Shown here: positions 16,721-26,738 of the stretch, piece after piece
How the letters are laid out: each line of letters begins with the position of its first letter
How positions within the stretch are numbered: position 1 is the first letter of the stretch
From: Pseudalgibacter ostreae
GTDB lineage: Bacteria > Bacteroidota > Bacteroidia > Flavobacteriales > Flavobacteriaceae
Reading direction: 5' to 3'
DNA: 64,000 nt
NCBI RefSeq assembly: GCF_042427585.1
Contig: NZ_JBHMFC010000008.1
Location: 1 to 64,000, forward strand
The notes under the pieces: model-generated
What the model was told of the DNA's origin: nothing
Seen by the model: only the letters and a program-made list of their open reading frames with translations
Database searches by the model: none
Made by a program: the position numbers and the translations under genes

Positions 16721-18451
16721 TTGGAGCATTTTGTAGTATCGGCGAGAAAGTACAGACCGCAAACGTTTAATGATGTTGTGGGCCAAAAGGCTATTACCAA
16801 TACTTTGCTGAACGCTATTGAGCGTAACCACTTAGCCCAAGCCTTATTGTTTACAGGCCCTAGAGGTGTTGGCAAAACTACTTGCGCGCGTATTTTAGCC
16901 AAAATGATCAATAGCGACGGTACAGAAACTGGCGATGAAGATTTTGCTTTCAATATCTTCGAGCTCGATGCAGCTTCCAATAACTCGGTAGATGACATTA
17001 GAAATCTAACCGATCAAGTACGTATTCCTCCCCAAATAGGAAAATACAAGGTATATATTATCGATGAGGTCCATATGCTATCTCAAGCGGCGTTTAATGC
17101 TTTTTTAAAAACTCTGGAAGAGCCTCCAAAACACTGTGTATTTATTTTGGCAACCACGGAAAAGCATAAAATTATACCTACTATTTTATCGCGTTGTCAA
17201 ATTTTCGATTTTAAACGCATAACCGTTAAAGATGCTAAAGCATACTTAAAATACATTGCTGAAGAACAAGGTATTAATGCCGATGATGATGCTTTGCATA
17301 TTATCGCTCAAAAAGCAGATGGCGCCATGCGTGATGCGCTTTCCATATTTGATCGTGTGGTAAGTTTTTCGGGCAAGGAGTTAACACGTCAAGCGGTTAC
17401 CGAAAACTTAAATGTACTAGATTACGAAACGTATTTTACAAGTACAGATTTAATTCTGGAAAACAATATCCCAGATTTATTAATTCAGTTTAACAACACC
17501 TTATCTAAAGGTTTTGATGGCTATCATTATATTGCAGGTTTAGCAGCGCATTTTAGGGATTTATTAGTTAGCAAAACACCGCAAACCATAGAATTGTTGG
17601 AGGTTGGAGAAGATACCAAAAAGAAATATCTGGAACAATCCCAAAAAACTTCTCAAGCCTTTTTGCTTCAGGCCATCCAAATGGCAAATGATGCAGACCT
17701 CAAATATAAATCCAGTAAAAACCAACGACTCCTCATCGAGTTATGTCTCATGCAGCTTGCCTCTATCACTTTTGATGGAGAAAAAAAAAATAGCAAACAT
17801 TACATAATTCCACCTTCATATTTTAAAAACAAGGGCATAACCCCCATTTCTGTTAGTATCCCTAAAAAGGAAGAACAAAAGGAGGCCTCTACAGACATAA
17901 AAACAAAAGAACAAGAGAAAACACCAACATCTAACAAAGCACAAGCAAGCCCTGTAAATGAGCCGCCTAAGATTATTTTAAAAAGGGACTCAAAACGCCC
18001 CTCAGGCCTTTCTCTAAAGAGTATTCAAGCCAAAAAGGAACATCAAATTAAACAAATGGATGTGGTGGTAGATGAAGAAGATCTTCCTAAAGACCCCTTT
18101 ACAGAACAAGCACTTATCGAAACTTGGAATGCTTTTATAAGCCTTCTGGAAAAGGAAGGAAAACGAAACTTTGCTTCTATCCTGTCTATCGATACTCCAA
18201 AGCTTAAGGGTACGACCATACATTTAGAGTTTCCAACGGAAACCAATAAAATAGAAGTAGAACGCCAACAATATCATTTAATGTCATTTTTAAGAAAAAC
18301 ATTAAATAATTACGATATTGACTTATCTATCACTGTAAATGAAGTGATGGAAAAGAAATATGCGTATTCTACTAAAGAAAAATTTGAAAAGCTAAAAGAA
18401 AAAAATCCTAGCATTGAGACTTTAAGAAGAATGTTTGATTTAGAAATTTAA
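16721..18451 (+). CDS. dnaX: DNA polymerase III subunit gamma/tau
   Basis: The product is the clamp-loader ATPase of the replicase. It has 576 residues, starting at TTG (EHFVVSARKYRPQTF follows, the normal DnaX N-terminus). Visible motifs are Walker A GPRGVGKTTCARIL, Walker B VYIIDEVHMLSQ, sensor 1 ATTEKHKIIPTILSRC and SRC at the arginine-finger position. The four-Cys zinc module normally found between Walker A and Walker B is replaced by a short acidic segment (SDGTETGDEDFAFNIFELDAA). The C-terminal third is a charged linker followed by a tau-like domain. Confidence 0.95.
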   Translation: MEHFVVSARKYRPQTFNDVVGQKAITNTLLNAIERNHLAQALLFTGPRGVGKTTCARILAKMINSDGTETGDEDFAFNIFELDAASNNSVDDIRNLTDQVRIPPQIGKYKVYIIDEVHMLSQAAFNAFLKTLEEPPKHCVFILATTEKHKIIPTILSRCQIFDFKRITVKDAKAYLKYIAEEQGINADDDALHIIAQKADGAMRDALSIFDRVVSFSGKELTRQAVTENLNVLDYETYFTSTDLILENNIPDLLIQFNNTLSKGFDGYHYIAGLAAHFRDLLVSKTPQTIELLEVGEDTKKKYLEQSQKTSQAFLLQAIQMANDADLKYKSSKNQRLLIELCLMQLASITFDGEKKNSKHYIIPPSYFKNKGITPISVSIPKKEEQKEASTDIKTKEQEKTPTSNKAQASPVNEPPKIILKRDSKRPSGLSLKSIQAKKEHQIKQMDVVVDEEDLPKDPFTEQALIETWNAFISLLEKEGKRNFASILSIDTPKLKGTTIHLEFPTETNKIEVERQQYHLMSFLRKTLNNYDIDLSITVNEVMEKKYAYSTKEKFEKLKEKNPSIETLRRMFDLEI

Positions 18452-18559
18452 ATAAAAAACCACTCGTACTACCAGCCCATAGCACACCTATACAACTAAC
18501 TACAAGTTTTTTAAAAGTCCCTTCTTATCTTTTATTTTGTTTAAAACAGTAAAACTTTA

Positions 18560-21481
18560 CTAAAGCAAAGCTGCTCTTAATATAGAAATGGGATGCTGGG
18601 CATCACGCCCGGTACCATCTTTTATTTGATGTCTACAACTCGTACCATTAGCTGAAATAACAGTTGTTTCAGGAGCATGCCTAACCGCAGGGAACAAGGT
18701 CTGCTCTCCTATCTGCATGCTTAGGGCATAATGTTCCTTTTCGTATCCAAAACTTCCTGCCATACCACAGCATCCACTTGGAATAATGCTAACCTTATAG
18801 TTTTTAGGAAGGTTCAGAATCTTAAAACTAGAAAGCTGATTGCTTAATGCTTTTTGATGGCAATGCCCATGGAATTTAATGGTTTTAGCTTCTAAAGTAA
18901 AATGATCTGCTGTAATGTGACCCTGTTCGATTTCTTGAGCAATAAATTCTTCTATTAAAAAAGTATTTTTTGATAACGCTTCTGCAGAAACTTTATCATC
19001 AGCTAAACGCAAATATTCATCTTTAAAAGTTAAGATCGCCGAAGGTTCAATACCAATAAGCGGCGTGTCTTTTGAAATTAAATCCTTAAAAACGGCCACA
19101 TTCTTGTTGGCTAAATCTTTAGCCTGTTGCAATAATCCTTTTGATATAAATGCCCGTCCAGATTCCTTATGTGCTATGATTTTCACTTCATAATGCAAAG
19201 ACTTTAAGAGTTCGAGCGCATCTACCCCTATTTCGGTATCCAAATGATTGGTAAATTCATCATTAAACAAATAAACGGTCTTTATATGCAAACTTGCAAC
19301 ACTTTCCTTTTTAAAGGACTGAAACCTAACACTCAAACTCTTATTTGAGATTAAGGGCAAACGTCTTGCTTTGGCAATCCCAAATGCCTTTTTTAATATT
19401 GAAGCGGTAATTTTATTGGAAAACATAAAATTCGGAAGCTTATAAAACCGACTCCCAAATGCATTTAAACCATTATTATAAGCGAATAACTTTGTACGTA
19501 AAGATACCCCGTTTACTTTTTGATATTGATAAAGAAACTCGGCTTTTAAGCTCGCTACATCCACGCTGCTCGGGCATTCGCTAGCACAGGCTTTACAGCT
19601 TAAACACAAGTCGAAAACATCCTTTAATTCGGTATGGTTAAACCTATTTACTTGATTAGAGTGGGTTAAAAACTCACGTAAAGCATTGGCTCTTGCTCGC
19701 GTGGTATCTTTTTCATTTCTTGTCGCTCTAAAACTGGGGCACATGGTACCACCAAATTCGGGTAGCTTCCTACAGTCTCCAGATCCGTTACACTTTTCTG
19801 CTTCCCGAAGAATGCCCATAGAAGGCGAGAAATCCATCAAGGTTTCTATTTCTGGTTCTTCTCTATCGGGTTCGTATCGTAACGCTTTATCCATAGGGAA
19901 AGCATCGACAATTTTACCAGGATTGAATATTGTATCCCCATCAAAAACTGTTTTGATGCGTTTTAAAATGTTATAATTTCGAGTACCAATAAGCATTTCT
20001 ATAAATTCGGCACGTACGATCCCATCACCATGTTCACCGCTCATGGCACCGCGATATTTCTTCACTAAAAACGCGACATCTGTGGTTATTTTTCTAAATA
20101 AAGCGACATCGTCACGCCTTTTTAAGTTTAAAATAGGCCTTAAGTGCAATTCTCCAGCTCCGGCATGCGCATAGTAAATGGCTTCTTGCCCATGACGTTT
20201 CATCAGCTGTGTAAATTCCTGGATATAATTTGCGAGATCTGGAAGCGCTACCGCAGTATCTTCTATACAAGCTGCCGATTTTTTATCACCTATAATATTC
20301 CCTAAAAGTCCTAAGCCCGCCCTGCGCAACTCCATAGCTTTATCAATATCGTCTTCAATAAGTATGGGTGTGGCATAACTCAAGCCCGAGGCCTCAATGC
20401 TATTAAACAATTTTTGAGCAAGGGTTTTTACCTCATGTATGGTATCTGCACGCACTTCACACATTAAAATGGCTTTGGGATTGCCCACAATACAGGCCCT
20501 ATTTTCTTGTTGGGTCTTATTGTGTTTGGTGCAATCTAAAATGGTTTTATCCATCATTTCACAGGTGTACAAGTCGTGTTCCATTACCAGTTCTACAGCC
20601 ATTAAACACCCCTCTATACTTTCAAAATGAGGCATCACCATAACACGTTCTTGCGGTGGTAATTTATCGAGTTTTAATGTTATTTGTGTGGTAAAAGCGA
20701 GTGTTCCTTCGCTTCCGGAAAGTAGCTTACACATATTAAATGGCTCTGAACCGTTTGAAAAAACTTCCGATTTTATAAGCGCATCAATAGCATATCCTGT
20801 ATTTCTTCTATGTATTTCTGGTTTTGGAAATTCGGTTTTTATATCATTTTGAACAGTTTCTGGACTCAATGCCTCATACACGGTTTTATAAATACGGCCT
20901 TCTAAGGTGTTTTCTTTTGTTTTTGCATGAAATACTTCTGCAGACAATTCCCCAAAAACCACCTCGCTACCATCACTTAAAATGGTATGAAGTTCCAAAA
21001 CCTTATCGCGAGTTACCCCGTATTTTATAGAGGTTGTTCCCGATGAATTGTTCCCAACCATTCCACCGATCATACAGCGGTTTGATGTAGAAGTATTAGG
21101 TCCATAAAATAAACCATAAGGTTTTAAAAAAAGATTTAAAGCATCCCGAACGACTCCCGGCTGCACAGTAACGGTCTGGTTATCTTCATCAATCGCTAAA
21201 ATAGCGGTAAAATATTTAGATACATCAACAACAATTCCTTTCCCTACGCATTGGCCTGCTAAAGAGGTGCCAGCTGTTCTCGGTATCAATGCTGTTTTAT
21301 GCCGTTTTGCAAAAGCAATTAAATGCTTGATATCTGTATTGTTTTTAGGATAAGCCACCGCCAATGGCAGCATTCTATACACAGAAGCATCGGTTGCATA
21401 TAAGGATTTTATTAAATCATCATAAAAAACCTCTCCTGAAAGCACTGATTTTAAAGTAGCTAAATGTTTTTCTAGGGACAT
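18560..21481 (-). CDS. FAD-linked oxidase / Fe-S fusion protein (GlcD-GlpC type dehydrogenase)
   Basis: A 973-residue fusion. Residues about 35-220 hold the FAD_binding_4 domain (LIPRTAGTSLAGQCVGKGIVVDVS, GGMVGNNSSGTTSIKYG). The FAD oxidase C-terminal domain follows, with YYAHAGAGELHLRP and SGEHGDGIVRAEF. A ferredoxin-like part has CNGSGDCR and CLSCKACASECP, and a CCG domain ends with SGCCGMAGSFGYE. Such proteins oxidise 2-hydroxy acids such as D-lactate or D-2-hydroxyglutarate and pass electrons to the quinone pool. The exact substrate cannot be read from sequence. It is monocistronic. Confidence 0.9.
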   Translation of the reverse strand: MSLEKHLATLKSVLSGEVFYDDLIKSLYATDASVYRMLPLAVAYPKNNTDIKHLIAFAKRHKTALIPRTAGTSLAGQCVGKGIVVDVSKYFTAILAIDEDNQTVTVQPGVVRDALNLFLKPYGLFYGPNTSTSNRCMIGGMVGNNSSGTTSIKYGVTRDKVLELHTILSDGSEVVFGELSAEVFHAKTKENTLEGRIYKTVYEALSPETVQNDIKTEFPKPEIHRRNTGYAIDALIKSEVFSNGSEPFNMCKLLSGSEGTLAFTTQITLKLDKLPPQERVMVMPHFESIEGCLMAVELVMEHDLYTCEMMDKTILDCTKHNKTQQENRACIVGNPKAILMCEVRADTIHEVKTLAQKLFNSIEASGLSYATPILIEDDIDKAMELRRAGLGLLGNIIGDKKSAACIEDTAVALPDLANYIQEFTQLMKRHGQEAIYYAHAGAGELHLRPILNLKRRDDVALFRKITTDVAFLVKKYRGAMSGEHGDGIVRAEFIEMLIGTRNYNILKRIKTVFDGDTIFNPGKIVDAFPMDKALRYEPDREEPEIETLMDFSPSMGILREAEKCNGSGDCRKLPEFGGTMCPSFRATRNEKDTTRARANALREFLTHSNQVNRFNHTELKDVFDLCLSCKACASECPSSVDVASLKAEFLYQYQKVNGVSLRTKLFAYNNGLNAFGSRFYKLPNFMFSNKITASILKKAFGIAKARRLPLISNKSLSVRFQSFKKESVASLHIKTVYLFNDEFTNHLDTEIGVDALELLKSLHYEVKIIAHKESGRAFISKGLLQQAKDLANKNVAVFKDLISKDTPLIGIEPSAILTFKDEYLRLADDKVSAEALSKNTFLIEEFIAQEIEQGHITADHFTLEAKTIKFHGHCHQKALSNQLSSFKILNLPKNYKVSIIPSGCCGMAGSFGYEKEHYALSMQIGEQTLFPAVRHAPETTVISANGTSCRHQIKDGTGRDAQHPISILRAALL

Positions 21482-21625
21482 GAATGCTATTTTTTTTGTA
21501 AAACTAAAAAGAAGTTAAAGGTATGTAGATTTTTGTGTTTATTTTTGTAAAAAAATCAGGATTACTTTAAAAGACTTTTTAAGATGTATTCCGAAAAATA
21601 ACTATTGAAAAAAAACTAAAAAATT

Positions 21626-22117
21626 ATGAAAAATTTACTTTTATTGGCAATCGCTTTAATAGGCTTTTCGTTTGCTTCCAACGCACAAGACATTTCTGAA
21701 AATGCCCTTGGTTTACGATTAGGAGATAGTGATGGTTTTGGGGCAGAAATTTCTTATCAACGCGCTTTGGGTAGCAACAATCGTCTTGAAGTCGATTTGG
21801 GCTGGAGAGATGGTAGTAATTATGATGGCTTTAAATTGGCTGGATTATACCAATGGGTATGGAATATTGAAGGAGGTTTTAATTGGTATGCTGGCGCAGG
21901 TGGAGGACTTGGTTCCTTTAGTTTTAATAATCCTGGCGGTAAAGATTACTCTGATACATTTGTTTTTATAGCTGGAGATATAGGAATTGAATATAATTTT
22001 GATATTCCATTACTTTTATCTTTAGATTTTAGACCAGAAATTGGTTTTGGAGATAATCGTTATGATAACAATGATTTGGATTTTGATATCGCTTTAGGGA
22101 TTCGCTATCAATTCTAA
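21626..22117 (+). CDS. Small outer-membrane beta-barrel protein
   Basis: A 163-residue protein with a clear signal peptide (MKNLLLLAIALIGFSFASNAQ, cleaved after about residue 20). Alternating aromatic/polar strands follow, ending in GIRYQF, the terminal Phe typical of an outer-membrane barrel. It resembles the porin-like beta-barrel families common in this phylum. The function is unknown. It stands alone with its own terminator. Confidence 0.82.
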   Translation: MKNLLLLAIALIGFSFASNAQDISENALGLRLGDSDGFGAEISYQRALGSNNRLEVDLGWRDGSNYDGFKLAGLYQWVWNIEGGFNWYAGAGGGLGSFSFNNPGGKDYSDTFVFIAGDIGIEYNFDIPLLLSLDFRPEIGFGDNRYDNNDLDFDIALGIRYQF

Positions 22118-22140
22118 ATTGTAGAAATTCACATAATTTA

Positions 22141-22167
22141 AAAAGCGTCTCATTAGACGCTTTTTTT
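22141..22167 (+). terminator. Hairpin terminator
   Basis: AAAGCGTCT pairs with AGACGCTTT around CATT and runs into seven T, 24 bases after the beta-barrel gene stop. Confidence 0.9.
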
Positions 22168-22260
22168 GTACCTTAAAAGTATAAAGCTCACTATTTTCAA
22201 TGCCTTCAAAATATAATTTAGAAAACAGGGCTTCTATGTAAAAGCAACGAAAAAATAATA

Positions 22261-22268
22261 TATTTTTG
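22261..22268 (+). promoter_or_regulatory. Promoter -7 box of the amidoligase cassette
   Basis: TATTTTTG fits TAnnTTTG and lies 32 bases before the ATG of the ATP-grasp gene. It is the only promoter candidate before three tightly packed genes. Confidence 0.5.
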
Positions 22269-22300
22269 TTTAAAACATTTATGGCTTTCATGATACACCA

Positions 22301-23746
22301 ATGAACAAATATATAGTTGTTAATCAGCCAGATGAATGGCGTTTCTCTACCGAGAACCTCACGGTTATTTCATCGCAAGAGTACCTTACCAATCCTCAAT
22401 ATTCATTACTAAAAAAGGCCCGTATATTTAACCTTTGTAAAGATTATTCGTATCAAAGCAAAGGCTATTATGTGTCTCTTTTAGCAGAAGCTAGGGGGCA
22501 TATAGCTGCTCCAACTGTACAGAATATTGTAGATTTAAAAGACTTAAAACTTGTTAAGATTGTTTCAGAAGAATTTGATGACATCATTCAACAAAGTTTA
22601 AAAAACATCAAATCACAAGATTTTGTTTTAAGTATTTATTTCGGTCAGAACGTGGCCCAGAAGTATAAAAGTTTAAGCGCGATATTTTATAAGCATTTCC
22701 AAGTGCCATTTTTACGTGTTAAATTCAACCATACTACCAAATGGAACATCCAAAGTATTAAAGCGATTTCAGAATCTGAAGTCCCTTTAGACCATATTAG
22801 TAGTGTACACGAATTCGCAAATCAATATTTTTCAAAAAAACGTTATGACACTCCAAAACTAATCACTTCAGATTTTGATCTGGCTATTTTGGTAAATCCC
22901 AATGACCCTGCGCCTCCAAGCAATCCAAAAGCACTTAAAAAATTTATTGAGGTTGCAGAAAAGATGAATATTTATGCCGAAATCGTTGAACCCAAAGATT
23001 TGTCCAGGTTATCTTCATTTGATGCGCTTTTGATAAGACAAAGCACCGAGGTTAATAACGAAGCTTATACCTTTGCTAGAAAAGCCCAGCAAGAAGGCTT
23101 AGCCATTGTAGACTACCCCAATGCCATTTTAAAATGTTGCAATAAAGTGTATATGGCCGAAGCACTTGAAAATGCCCATATTGCTACACCAAAAACCATC
23201 ATCATCCATAAAGATAACAGAGATAAAGCGCTTGAATTTACAGGATTGCCCTGTGTTTTAAAAGCTCCAGATTCCACATTCTCTTTTGGTGTAAAAAAAG
23301 CAAATTCTAAAGAAGAGTATCATACTTTGGTTTCTAAAATGTTAAAGGAATCGGATTTAATTATTGGTCAAGAGTACTGTCCGTCTGATTTTGATTGGCG
23401 TATTGGTATTATAGACGACAAACCATTTTTCGCTTGTAAATACTATATGGCAAAAGGCCATTGGCAAATTTACAATTGGAGTGCCCATAAAAAAGACGAT
23501 CAAGATGGCAATGCCGATTGTTTGCCTATAAATGAGGTGCCCAAAAAGGTTTTAGACATGGCCATAAAATCGGCTAAACTTATGGGAAAAGGGTTGTACG
23601 GCATCGATATCAAAGAAGTGAACAAAAAACTTATGGTTATAGAAATTAATGACAATCCCAATATTGACTTTGGGGTTGAAGACCGGTTCTATGGCGATTT
23701 GGTATATCAAGAAATCCTATTGGCCCTAAAAAAACGATTGGAATAA
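22301..23746 (+). CDS. ATP-grasp ligase with RimK-like N-terminal (RLAN) domain
   Basis: A 481-residue protein. Residues 1-190 match the RimK-like ATP-grasp N-terminal domain (GYYVSLLAEARGHIAAP). Residues about 200-480 form the ATP-grasp fold: CNKVYMAEALENAHIATPKT, GLPCVLKAPDSTFSFGVKKA, IGQEYCPSDFDWRIGI and the metal-binding EINDNPNIDFG. It should activate a carboxylate with ATP and join it to an amine, as RimK does with glutamate. It is the first gene of a cassette with one base to the next gene. Substrate unknown. Confidence 0.88.
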   Translation: MNKYIVVNQPDEWRFSTENLTVISSQEYLTNPQYSLLKKARIFNLCKDYSYQSKGYYVSLLAEARGHIAAPTVQNIVDLKDLKLVKIVSEEFDDIIQQSLKNIKSQDFVLSIYFGQNVAQKYKSLSAIFYKHFQVPFLRVKFNHTTKWNIQSIKAISESEVPLDHISSVHEFANQYFSKKRYDTPKLITSDFDLAILVNPNDPAPPSNPKALKKFIEVAEKMNIYAEIVEPKDLSRLSSFDALLIRQSTEVNNEAYTFARKAQQEGLAIVDYPNAILKCCNKVYMAEALENAHIATPKTIIIHKDNRDKALEFTGLPCVLKAPDSTFSFGVKKANSKEEYHTLVSKMLKESDLIIGQEYCPSDFDWRIGIIDDKPFFACKYYMAKGHWQIYNWSAHKKDDQDGNADCLPINEVPKKVLDMAIKSAKLMGKGLYGIDIKEVNKKLMVIEINDNPNIDFGVEDRFYGDLVYQEILLALKKRLE

Positions 23747-23747
23747 C

Positions 23748-24974
23748 ATGAAAAAAAAATATCATTTATTTGAGGTATACGGTATCGAACTCGAATACAT
23801 GCTCGTTTATAAAAAAAGCTTAAAAACAGCAGCAATAGTAGATGCGTTATTAACGGCAAAAAATGGGGCATTAACATCAGATATTGAAAATGGCCCTATA
23901 GCATGGAGCAATGAGCTTGTAGGCCATGTTGTGGAACTAAAAACCAATGGCCCAACAAAGAATTTAAATTCGCTATCGGATCTGTTTCATCAAAACATTA
24001 TTGAAATCAACACCCTTTTAAAAAACTTTAATGCACAGCTGCTACCTACGGCATCTCACCCTTTAATGAACCCGCTTACCGACACAATGCTCTGGAAACA
24101 CAACTATAGCGAAGTGTATGAGTTGTACAACAGATTGTTTAATTGCAAAGGCCATGGGTGGAGCAATGTGCAGAGTACACATATTAACTTACCGTTTTTT
24201 AACGATAACGAATTTAAACAGCTGCATGCCGCCATTAGGATATTACTGCCCCTAATACCAGGGTTGTGCGCCAGTTCTCCTATACATCAAGGCCAAGATA
24301 CAGGATTTAAAGATACGCGATTGGAATATTATAAAACCAATCAAAAAGAAATCCCCCAGCTTACAGGCGTAGTAATACCAGAGGCCGTATATACAACACG
24401 AGATTATTACACCACTATTTTTGAACCTATAAAAAAGGCAATTAAACCTTATGACACCGCCCATATTTTAGAGCATCATTTTTTAAATTCTCGAGGAGCA
24501 ATCGCCCGTTTTGATAGACATGCTATTGAAATCCGGTTGGTGGATATTCAAGAGTGCCCAAAGGCAGATATTGCCATTTGCATTCTTATTATTGAAGTTA
24601 TAAAATTACTAGTAAGTGAAAAACTTAGTTCTTTAAATTTACAAGAAACATGGCATGAGCAGGTGCTTTTCGATATTTTAAACCCTATTATAAAAGATGC
24701 CGAAAATTACCATATCCCCCATGTAGAATATCTCAATCTGTTTGGAATAAATGAGTCTATCGATGTAAAAGCCCTCTGGAGCCATTTATATACTCTAGTA
24801 AAACCTGCAATAGATACCTCGCACCACGAGGCAATCGAAACCATTCTAAATCACGGCACTTTAGCGACCCGTATTTTAAAGGCCATTCAAAATGATTTTT
24901 CTGAAAACCAGATTATAAAAACCTATCAAAATTTAGCAGATTGTTTACATAACAACACCATGTTTGTACCGTGA
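23748..24974 (+). CDS. GCS2-family carboxylate-amine ligase
   Basis: A 408-residue protein of the glutamate-cysteine ligase 2 fold (glutamine-synthetase-like). Markers are FEVYGIELEYML at the N-terminus (the family E-x-E metal/Glu site), VQSTHINLPF in the middle and RGAIARFDRHAIEIRLVDIQECP near the end. Members make gamma-glutamyl or other amide bonds with ATP. It is sandwiched between an ATP-grasp ligase and an amidohydrolase, with 1-base and 4-base-overlap junctions, so it acts in the same pathway. It need not make gamma-glutamylcysteine. Confidence 0.87.
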   Translation: MKKKYHLFEVYGIELEYMLVYKKSLKTAAIVDALLTAKNGALTSDIENGPIAWSNELVGHVVELKTNGPTKNLNSLSDLFHQNIIEINTLLKNFNAQLLPTASHPLMNPLTDTMLWKHNYSEVYELYNRLFNCKGHGWSNVQSTHINLPFFNDNEFKQLHAAIRILLPLIPGLCASSPIHQGQDTGFKDTRLEYYKTNQKEIPQLTGVVIPEAVYTTRDYYTTIFEPIKKAIKPYDTAHILEHHFLNSRGAIARFDRHAIEIRLVDIQECPKADIAICILIIEVIKLLVSEKLSSLNLQETWHEQVLFDILNPIIKDAENYHIPHVEYLNLFGINESIDVKALWSHLYTLVKPAIDTSHHEAIETILNHGTLATRILKAIQNDFSENQIIKTYQNLADCLHNNTMFVP

Positions 24975-25663
24975 AACTGATACTCACTTGTGAACATGGC
25001 GGGAACCATATCCCTAAAGAATATGAATCCTATTTCAAAAACAAAAAAAACGTTTTAAATTCCCATCTGGGCTATGATTTGGGGGCTTTGGATATTTTTA
25101 AAACTTTAGCTCCGCTTGCTAATTACGCACATTATAGCGAAACAAGTCGCTTATTGATTGAGTTAAATCGATCGTTACATCACCCCAACTTGTTCTCGAC
25201 AATAACAAAACCCCTAGCTAAAGACTTAAAAGCAGAAATTATAAGCACCTTTTACCATCCTTATAGAATTGCGGTGGCATCTAAAATAAGAGACTATATA
25301 AAATATAATGAATGGGTGGTTCATCTATCCATACATTCCTTCACACCTGTTTTTAAAAACACGGAAAGAAACTGTGATATGGGATTGTTATACGACCCAA
25401 AGAGGAAGCTAGAAAAACAATTCTGTAAACAATTAAAAAGCAGCCTAAACGCTAAAGATGTTAATTTAAATATCCGCTACAACTACCCCTACTTAGGCAA
25501 ATCTGATGGTTTTACAACTTATTTACGAAAAACATTTCCCAAACACTACATGGGCATAGAATTAGAAGTGAATCAGAAGTTCTCAGATACCAATATTATT
25601 AGTTCCCATATAAAAGAAGTCTTATACCAGAGTTTAAGAGAACAATTTAAAAGCTGCTTTTAA
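24971..25663 (+). CDS. N-formylglutamate amidohydrolase family protein
   Basis: A 230-residue protein starting at GTG, overlapping the previous stop (GTGA). Family motifs are LILTCEHGGNHIP (metal-binding Glu-His), LGYDLGALDIFK, and ETSRLLIELNRSLHHP, the signature region of N-formylglutamate deformylases. A late ELEV segment fits the catalytic Glu. These zinc enzymes cleave an amide or formyl group. The canonical role in histidine degradation is not supported here because no hut genes are nearby; it more likely trims the cassette's product. Confidence 0.87.
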   Translation: MKLILTCEHGGNHIPKEYESYFKNKKNVLNSHLGYDLGALDIFKTLAPLANYAHYSETSRLLIELNRSLHHPNLFSTITKPLAKDLKAEIISTFYHPYRIAVASKIRDYIKYNEWVVHLSIHSFTPVFKNTERNCDMGLLYDPKRKLEKQFCKQLKSSLNAKDVNLNIRYNYPYLGKSDGFTTYLRKTFPKHYMGIELEVNQKFSDTNIISSHIKEVLYQSLREQFKSCF

Positions 25664-25747
25664 AACATGGGCTGCTTTTATAAATAGCATATCGCATTTA
25701 TAGCTCCAATATATTTATTACTTTTACGGCTTTAAAATATAAGATAT

Positions 25748-26566
25748 ATGTCGACAGCTAAAAAAGAATATAAACGCGTTACCGTAAAAACATTGGTGGA
25801 TATGAAAGCGCATGGAGAAAAAATATCCATGTTAACAGCTTACGATTATTCCATGGCCAAAATTGTGGACGGTGCAGGCGTCGATGTTATTTTGGTGGGC
25901 GACTCTGCAAGTAATGTTATGGCAGGACATGAAACCACCTTACCCATTACTTTAGACCAAATGATTTACCACGCTTCCTCCGTGGTGCGTGCCATTACTC
26001 GTGCTTTAATAGTAGTAGACCTTCCTTTTGGGAGCTATCAAAGTGATCCTAAAGAAGCATTGCGTTCTGCCATCAGGATTATGAAAGAAAGCGGTGCACA
26101 TTCTGTAAAATTGGAAGGTGGTAAAGAGGTTAAAGAATCTATAAAACGTATTTTACATGCTGGAATTCCCGTTATGGGCCATTTAGGCTTAACACCACAG
26201 TCCATATACAAATTCGGCACTTATACAGTAAGAGCTAAAGAAGAACAGGAAGCAGTAAACTTAATAGAAGACGCCAAAATGCTAGAACGTATTGGTTGTT
26301 TTGCTATTGTTCTTGAAAAAATCCCTTCCGATTTAGCCAAAAAAGTTGCAGAAAGCGTTAGCATTCCCATTATCGGGATTGGTGCTGGACACGATGTAGA
26401 TGGTCAAGTATTAGTATTGCACGATATGCTGGGCATGACCCACGAATTTAATCCACGATTTTTACGTCGCTATTTGAACTTATATGACGACATGACCAAT
26501 GCTATCTCACAATATGTAAGTGATGTAAAACGTGTAGATTTCCCTAGTGATGAAGAGCAATATTGA
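25748..26566 (+). CDS. panB: 3-methyl-2-oxobutanoate hydroxymethyltransferase
   Basis: Adds a hydroxymethyl group from methylene-tetrahydrofolate to 2-oxoisovalerate, the first step toward pantothenate and CoA. The protein has 272 residues with the PanB hallmarks MLTAYDYSMAKIVDGAGVDVILVGDSASNVM, VVDLPFGSYQ, GIPVMGHLGLTPQS and the C-terminal IGIGAGHDVDGQVLVLHDMLG. The start at 25748 gives the usual N-terminus. It is probably monocistronic; no panC is nearby. Confidence 0.97.
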   Translation: MSTAKKEYKRVTVKTLVDMKAHGEKISMLTAYDYSMAKIVDGAGVDVILVGDSASNVMAGHETTLPITLDQMIYHASSVVRAITRALIVVDLPFGSYQSDPKEALRSAIRIMKESGAHSVKLEGGKEVKESIKRILHAGIPVMGHLGLTPQSIYKFGTYTVRAKEEQEAVNLIEDAKMLERIGCFAIVLEKIPSDLAKKVAESVSIPIIGIGAGHDVDGQVLVLHDMLGMTHEFNPRFLRRYLNLYDDMTNAISQYVSDVKRVDFPSDEEQY

Positions 26567-26738
26567 TTGCAACGAACACCATTTTTTTATACTTTCAAAT
26601 ATGACGATAGGTAACCAAATACATTAGGTGAACACCGAATTAAAAATCATCATAAAAATAATAGCAAAATTTAAACTAACTATTTAATTTACACTATAGT
26701 CCCTCTCCCTAAGAAGTCCAATAACCCAATGCTTTAGA

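Noticed and set aside
22094..22291. Minus-strand ORF between the beta-barrel gene and the amidoligase cassette.
   Set aside because: It covers the barrel terminator and the cassette promoter; no similarity is evident.
24971..25663. Amidohydrolase read as a histidine-degradation gene (hutG).
   Set aside because: No other hut gene is near, and it is coupled to two amide ligases.
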